64,000 nt of DNA from Ignavibacteria bacterium (GTDB lineage: Bacteria; Bacteroidota; Ignavibacteria; Ignavibacteriales; SURF-24). The notes beneath the pieces are model-generated. The model searched no databases and had not been told where the DNA came from. It saw only the letters and a program-made list of their open reading frames with translations. A program made the translations under genes and the position numbers. Position 1 is the stretch's first letter. Every line of letters starts with the position of its first letter. Shown piece after piece: positions 60,309 to 64,000 of the stretch. The stretch lies in NCBI GenBank assembly GCA_025612375.1, contig JAAXKN010000012.1, positions 49,901 through 113,900 on the forward strand, given 5' to 3'.

Positions 60309-61469
60309 TTAAATCCCGCGGGGTAAACCTTTAGTTTGTGTTGTTGACTGGCCCCAGCCAATTAAAAGAGTAAATCTTAATGTGTCTGAAAGCGGATGAT
60401 TTTCGCCGCCCTTGAAGACTGAAGTGGTAATATAGCTGAAATCGAACCCGTACATGTCATAACGGATACCGGCGCCCAAAGTCACAAATTTTCTGTTTCC
60501 ATAGCTCGGGTCTTCATAGAAGTAACCGCCTCTTACGGCAAACTGGTAGTCGCCTGCCTGGCCGTAAACATATTCAAGACCCATCGATGAAACAACGTCT
60601 TTTAACTCTTCCTTCAGTGGCTGGTCACCCCATGAGGTAAATATGGCCTTGTAGAACTCGTCTTTGTTGGTCTTCTTGCTAACTAAAAGCTTGCTGAAGT
60701 CGAGAGTATAAGTAAGTGAATTAAACTCGTCGTCCAGAATCCTGTATGCAAAACCAAGGCGGAAGTTTGTAGGTATAGGATCTGATTGTGCCTTGTTTAT
60801 GTAATAGATCTTGGGACCTATGTTGCTGAGGTTAAAACCGAGAGAAAATCTGTTTCCTAAGTCCTCGTCCGTAAAAGGAATTCCCAGATGGCTGGGCCTC
60901 CACATACCGCCGATGTCGAAGCTGACAGTTGTAGCCGAGCCTTCACCTAACTGCTCGCCTACTTTAATCTTGCCCGAAAGCCTACTGTGTATAAGCCTGA
61001 AGTTAAGCCCAAGTCCCCAGTCGGGAGAAAGTTTTGTGGCATATCCTAAAGTCAAAGCCGCATCAAATGAATGGAACCTTCCTTTTTCCTCAGGGGAATT
61101 TTCGTCCGTCTGTATGAACTCGCCGAAGTTCATATATGTAATGCTTGAAGTTATGCTCCCGTCAATTTCAGGAATATACTGGCGGTAAGTCAGGTAATCA
61201 TAGAAAAGATCAAGCTTAAACTGGGGCAGCCAGTTGCTGTGTGTAATGCTAAGCTCAGTACCGCTCTGGAAAGCAATACCGGCAGGATTCCAGAATATAG
61301 CCGCAGAGTTGTCAGCAAGGCCTCCGCCTGATTCACCAATACCACCGGCTCTTGCATCGGGAGCCAGCAGCAGGAACGGTACGGCAGTTTCACCACCCTG
61401 TGCAAATGAAACTCTGCTTATACCCAATAATACCGCCAGAAGCAGTATAAGCTTTGATACACCTTTCAT
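60309..61469 (-). CDS. porV: T9SS outer-membrane protein PorV (LptO)
   Basis: The start at 61469 (MKGVSKLILLLAVL) is preceded by GGAGG at 6 bases; the longer frame to 61544 lacks one. A signal peptide is followed by the PorV start PFLLLAPDARAGGIGESG and FWNPAGIAFQSGTELSITHSNWLP, then alternating strands of an outer-membrane barrel of the FadL type, ending FTLLIGWGQ. PorV shuttles T9SS cargo from the translocon to the attachment complex with PorU. Its position directly after porU matches the arrangement in other T9SS bacteria. Confidence 0.92.
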   Translation of the reverse strand: MKGVSKLILLLAVLLGISRVSFAQGGETAVPFLLLAPDARAGGIGESGGGLADNSAAIFWNPAGIAFQSGTELSITHSNWLPQFKLDLFYDYLTYRQYIPEIDGSITSSITYMNFGEFIQTDENSPEEKGRFHSFDAALTLGYATKLSPDWGLGLNFRLIHSRLSGKIKVGEQLGEGSATTVSFDIGGMWRPSHLGIPFTDEDLGNRFSLGFNLSNIGPKIYYINKAQSDPIPTNFRLGFAYRILDDEFNSLTYTLDFSKLLVSKKTNKDEFYKAIFTSWGDQPLKEELKDVVSSMGLEYVYGQAGDYQFAVRGGYFYEDPSYGNRKFVTLGAGIRYDMYGFDFSYITTSVFKGGENHPLSDTLRFTLLIGWGQSTTQTKGLPRGI

Positions 61470-61548
61470 CTTATCCTCCAGGAAATAAATTATTTTATTA
61501 TCTTTTTTCATGTTTTTTCTTCTATTTATTGATACTTGAGCCATTTTT

Positions 61549-64000
61549 TCATCTTATAACGGCAAGTTTACCGAGGACTTCCTGCCTACCTGCCTCCTGG
61601 GCACCCTTTATAATTACCTTGTACAAATATACGCCGTTAGAAAGTAAGTTTCCGTCATTATCACGCCCGTCCCAGTCTATTCTTACAAATTTATCCGTAA
61701 TCGACATGCCTTCAATCTCCTTTATCATTCTTCCGGCTACGGTGTAGACCTTGATCTTCACGTCCACCGGGTCACTCGTATTCCTCTGGAAAGTAAATGT
61801 CGTACTGCTGCTGAAGGGATTAGGATAATTCAGTACGTCACGGATTGCCATATCGCTTCCGCCTACAACTGTAAAATGCTCCTCACTTTCCGAGGAATTG
61901 TTGAATATATCCCATGCCCTAACCTGTACTTTATAGTCCCCGCTTTCAAGACCATTAAATTTATACTTAATAGTTCCTGATTTTCCCCCTGCATTCAAGT
62001 CCCCTACGAAGTAGCCCGAAAGGTCAATGGGACTTGCCTCATTTTCATTCAGTATTCCCGTGATCTTGTGGCCTATGCCGGTTCCAGTGGTGTTAAGGCC
62101 TGAGCCGTCTTTAAGGTTTACATCCATAGTAAATGTAGGGCTTACAAGGTAAGATGACGTATTCTTTGCATCATCAAACGTTATGCTGATCTCGGGACCT
62201 TTCCCGTCGTTTACTGCACTGGAATCTGTGCCGCCTACTATGATGTTGTTCGTATAGCCTACGACGTTATCCTTATTGCTGTTATACAAATAGGCTACCA
62301 CCTTCCCGTTCTTGTTCTCGTATGAGATATCCTTCGGCACCTGGAAGTCTGTTGAGAACTTCCCGTTTTCAACCGACACCATCCCGCGGAACAGGAGCCC
62401 TCCCTGGAAGGTTGCCGGAGAATTGGAATATTCCTTCATCTTAACCAGCTTCTGCGAGTCATAGACCGACACAATTCCCTCGCCGTTAAAGCTGTTGTCT
62501 ATAGAGCCGTCAGGCCTTTTTACAGAGCCCTCAATACTTGCCTTTGAAAGAGCCTTTACCTGAATGTTGGCAGTAGTAGAAGCGCTATGGTTTACCGAGT
62601 CAATTCCGGCAGCTTTCATCGGGGCTACAAGGCGTATTGTGGGATCGCCGAACAAATGAAACTTAAGGTCGTTAATATCGTTTCTTACCATCTTTGTTGC
62701 ATAATAGCTCTTACCAATCGGCTGGAAATACCCGGTTGAATCTGTCTTAAACAGGTTCGAATAAAACTCTTTGGCCAGGTTAAAGTTATCGCCTGAATAA
62801 ACTGTTCTTGCCGCGGTAAATGTTCCGATTGAGCCGCCGTCGGGTTTTAAGAGCATGAGCTCTGTTGAACTCTGTGTACCCGGCTCATCATAACGCCCGA
62901 AATCGCACGTTGCAGCAACTAAAAAGAAAAGCTTGTCGTTTACCAGCTGAGGTATTGTAACGTTTTTCTCAAATATATACTCGTGCGACCAGACCTCAGG
63001 GTTGCCATGCCCTATCCAGTTTAAGATAAGAGTGCCGTCATTGACGGCTTTTATAATAGCCTGGTTCACAGCGGGCTTTCTTTTGCCCGTTCCCGTTGCA
63101 ACCGTGGGATAGAACTCCTCATAAATCTTGTTCTGGTCGAATGTAGTCGGAATATAATAATTGGAAACGGTTTCAGACTGAACTGCATGCTCTGCACTTT
63201 CAGGGCCCTCACTCGTTTGTGCGTCATCTGCAACCATTGTAATCAGGTTGCGCCACAAGCCCAGATCCGGCTGAGTCTCATAACTTATTATTTTATCCAC
63301 CGCTGCCTTTGCATCTTCTGCCGTTCTGGCATTGATGCGCCCTATTGCAAGGTCCAGTATGTCGTCATTTCCTGAAACGGTCACGTAATAATCGTCCGAA
63401 ACATATGAATTGATGTAATTAAACGATTCATATGATTCATAAGGAATTACAAAGTTCTCCCCTGCCTTCTCAACTTCCTTATAGTCGTAGTTACCGTCTC
63501 CTAAAAGGAGCACGTATTCAGGCTTTACACTCCAGTTGTCATAAGCATAACGGACGAAGTTACGGATTGCGCTTACATCCTTCATGCCGTTTGAGTACTC
63601 GTTGAAGATCTGGTCCACGTCAACTACGCTTGTTGAGATCTTAAACTTAGCCCCGGTTTCCTTGAAAGTCTTCAGGCGGTTTGCTTCATCCAGGAAAGCC
63701 TTATTTGTAATAATTATAAACTTTGCCTCAGGCGTTGCATGTACGTTCGAATTACTCATTTCCGATAACTTGCCCGGCGTTAAATATGCTGCAGGCGTTA
63801 CAGCCATATACTTCGAGAGCCTGCCTTTTTGAGACTGTGCCCTGAAGGAGCAATCCCCTCCGCTTATGCTTGCGCCGGATACCTGCTTTAAGTTGGCATT
63901 GTCCGTTATGTCAAAGACCTGAATGTCGCTGCTGCCGAAACCGCTCAGCCTGAACTCATCGACACCTGTCGTATCCGTGGAGTAGAACATAAGGGCATCA
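61549..64000 (-). CDS. porU: T9SS sortase PorU (partial, N-terminus outside the window)
   Basis: The frame is open to the right edge (reads D-A-L before MFYSTD), so the N-terminal part is missing; 816 residues are visible. It contains a gingipain-type C25 peptidase domain with ARFIIIT-like start (EAKFIIITNKAFLDEAN), the LLLGDGNYDYK motif, the catalytic His in LNWIGHGNPEVWSHE and the catalytic Cys in LVAATCDFGRYDEPG. The C-terminus is a FlgD-like/T9SS domain (NYPNPFSSSTTFTF). PorU cleaves the T9SS sorting domain of cargo and attaches it to lipopolysaccharide at the cell surface. porV follows 80 bp downstream. Confidence 0.92.
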   Translation of the reverse strand, partial: DALMFYSTDTTGVDEFRLSGFGSSDIQVFDITDNANLKQVSGASISGGDCSFRAQSQKGRLSKYMAVTPAAYLTPGKLSEMSNSNVHATPEAKFIIITNKAFLDEANRLKTFKETGAKFKISTSVVDVDQIFNEYSNGMKDVSAIRNFVRYAYDNWSVKPEYVLLLGDGNYDYKEVEKAGENFVIPYESYESFNYINSYVSDDYYVTVSGNDDILDLAIGRINARTAEDAKAAVDKIISYETQPDLGLWRNLITMVADDAQTSEGPESAEHAVQSETVSNYYIPTTFDQNKIYEEFYPTVATGTGKRKPAVNQAIIKAVNDGTLILNWIGHGNPEVWSHEYIFEKNVTIPQLVNDKLFFLVAATCDFGRYDEPGTQSSTELMLLKPDGGSIGTFTAARTVYSGDNFNLAKEFYSNLFKTDSTGYFQPIGKSYYATKMVRNDINDLKFHLFGDPTIRLVAPMKAAGIDSVNHSASTTANIQVKALSKASIEGSVKRPDGSIDNSFNGEGIVSVYDSQKLVKMKEYSNSPATFQGGLLFRGMVSVENGKFSTDFQVPKDISYENKNGKVVAYLYNSNKDNVVGYTNNIIVGGTDSSAVNDGKGPEISITFDDAKNTSSYLVSPTFTMDVNLKDGSGLNTTGTGIGHKITGILNENEASPIDLSGYFVGDLNAGGKSGTIKYKFNGLESGDYKVQVRAWDIFNNSSESEEHFTVVGGSDMAIRDVLNYPNPFSSSTTFTFQRNTSDPVDVKIKVYTVAGRMIKEIEGMSITDKFVRIDWDGRDNDGNLLSNGVYLYKVIIKGAQEAGRQEVLGKLAVIR

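Noticed and set aside
60309..61544. Longer start of porV at 61544
   Set aside because: No RBS, charged extension before the signal peptide; GGAGG supports 61469.

Overview
The window looks like a chromosomal segment of a bacterium of the Bacteroidota-Chlorobiota-Ignavibacteriota group, most likely Ignavibacteria-like. The evidence is a type IX secretion (T9SS) locus (PorU sortase and PorV), large secreted proteins with T9SS C-terminal sorting domains, CKKD-type lipoproteins and OmpA with TSP3 repeats. An archaeal-type GatDE pair is also present, which is unusual for a bacterium. No rRNA, tRNA, CRISPR array, transposase or phage gene was seen.

Layout. 1-4060: the 3' end of an unrecognised gene, then gatE-gatD (Glu-tRNA(Gln) amidotransferase) and a small group of CTTTAG-centred palindromes. 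4064-14952: housekeeping and envelope genes. These are a Sel1-repeat protein, a small membrane protein, a Tat-exported DUF362 protein paired with a NapH-like polyferredoxin, a GH5 lipoprotein, a lipocalin-like lipoprotein, a DUF6483-like protein, two tandem paralogous metallophosphoesterases and a beta-flower-type protein. 15213-16559: myo-inositol-1-phosphate synthase with its own promoter and terminator.

16700-38282 is the most distinctive region. A good sigma70-type promoter and a structured leader precede about 20 tightly packed co-directional genes, many overlapping by 4 bp. They encode two sugar-nucleotide epimerase modules, a zinc dehydrogenase, a Gfo/Idh/MocA oxidoreductase, six glycosyltransferases (four of them CgeB-like paralogues), a CmoB-like methyltransferase, a nucleotidyltransferase, a PIG-L deacetylase, a CelD/FemAB-type acyltransferase, a histidine phosphatase, a phosphoribosyltransferase/kinase-like fusion and an ABC exporter. 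The gene set suggests assembly, modification and export of an unidentified glycoconjugate. It also holds two related TIM-barrel glycosidase-like domains. One is fused to an epimerase and has lost its expected nucleophile. The other is circularly permuted and keeps both catalytic glutamates.

38283-43009: several small hypothetical genes, a YgjV-like membrane protein, and a PE-POL LigD without a ligase domain, directly preceded by what looks like the first codons of a ku gene. 43108-51675: OmpA/TSP3 protein, cyclophilin, a 1228-residue T9SS cargo with a nested domain insertion, a CoA-disulfide-reductase-like flavoprotein and a beta-helix lipoprotein. 51753-64000 (all minus strand): porU (cut by the window edge), porV, an M6-protease-like T9SS cargo whose zinc motif is lost, a gluzincin/propeller/barrel protein, a small envelope protein and the GTPase gene der.

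All assignments come from reading motifs in the translated sequence. No database search was run, and family names come from memory of characteristic motifs.
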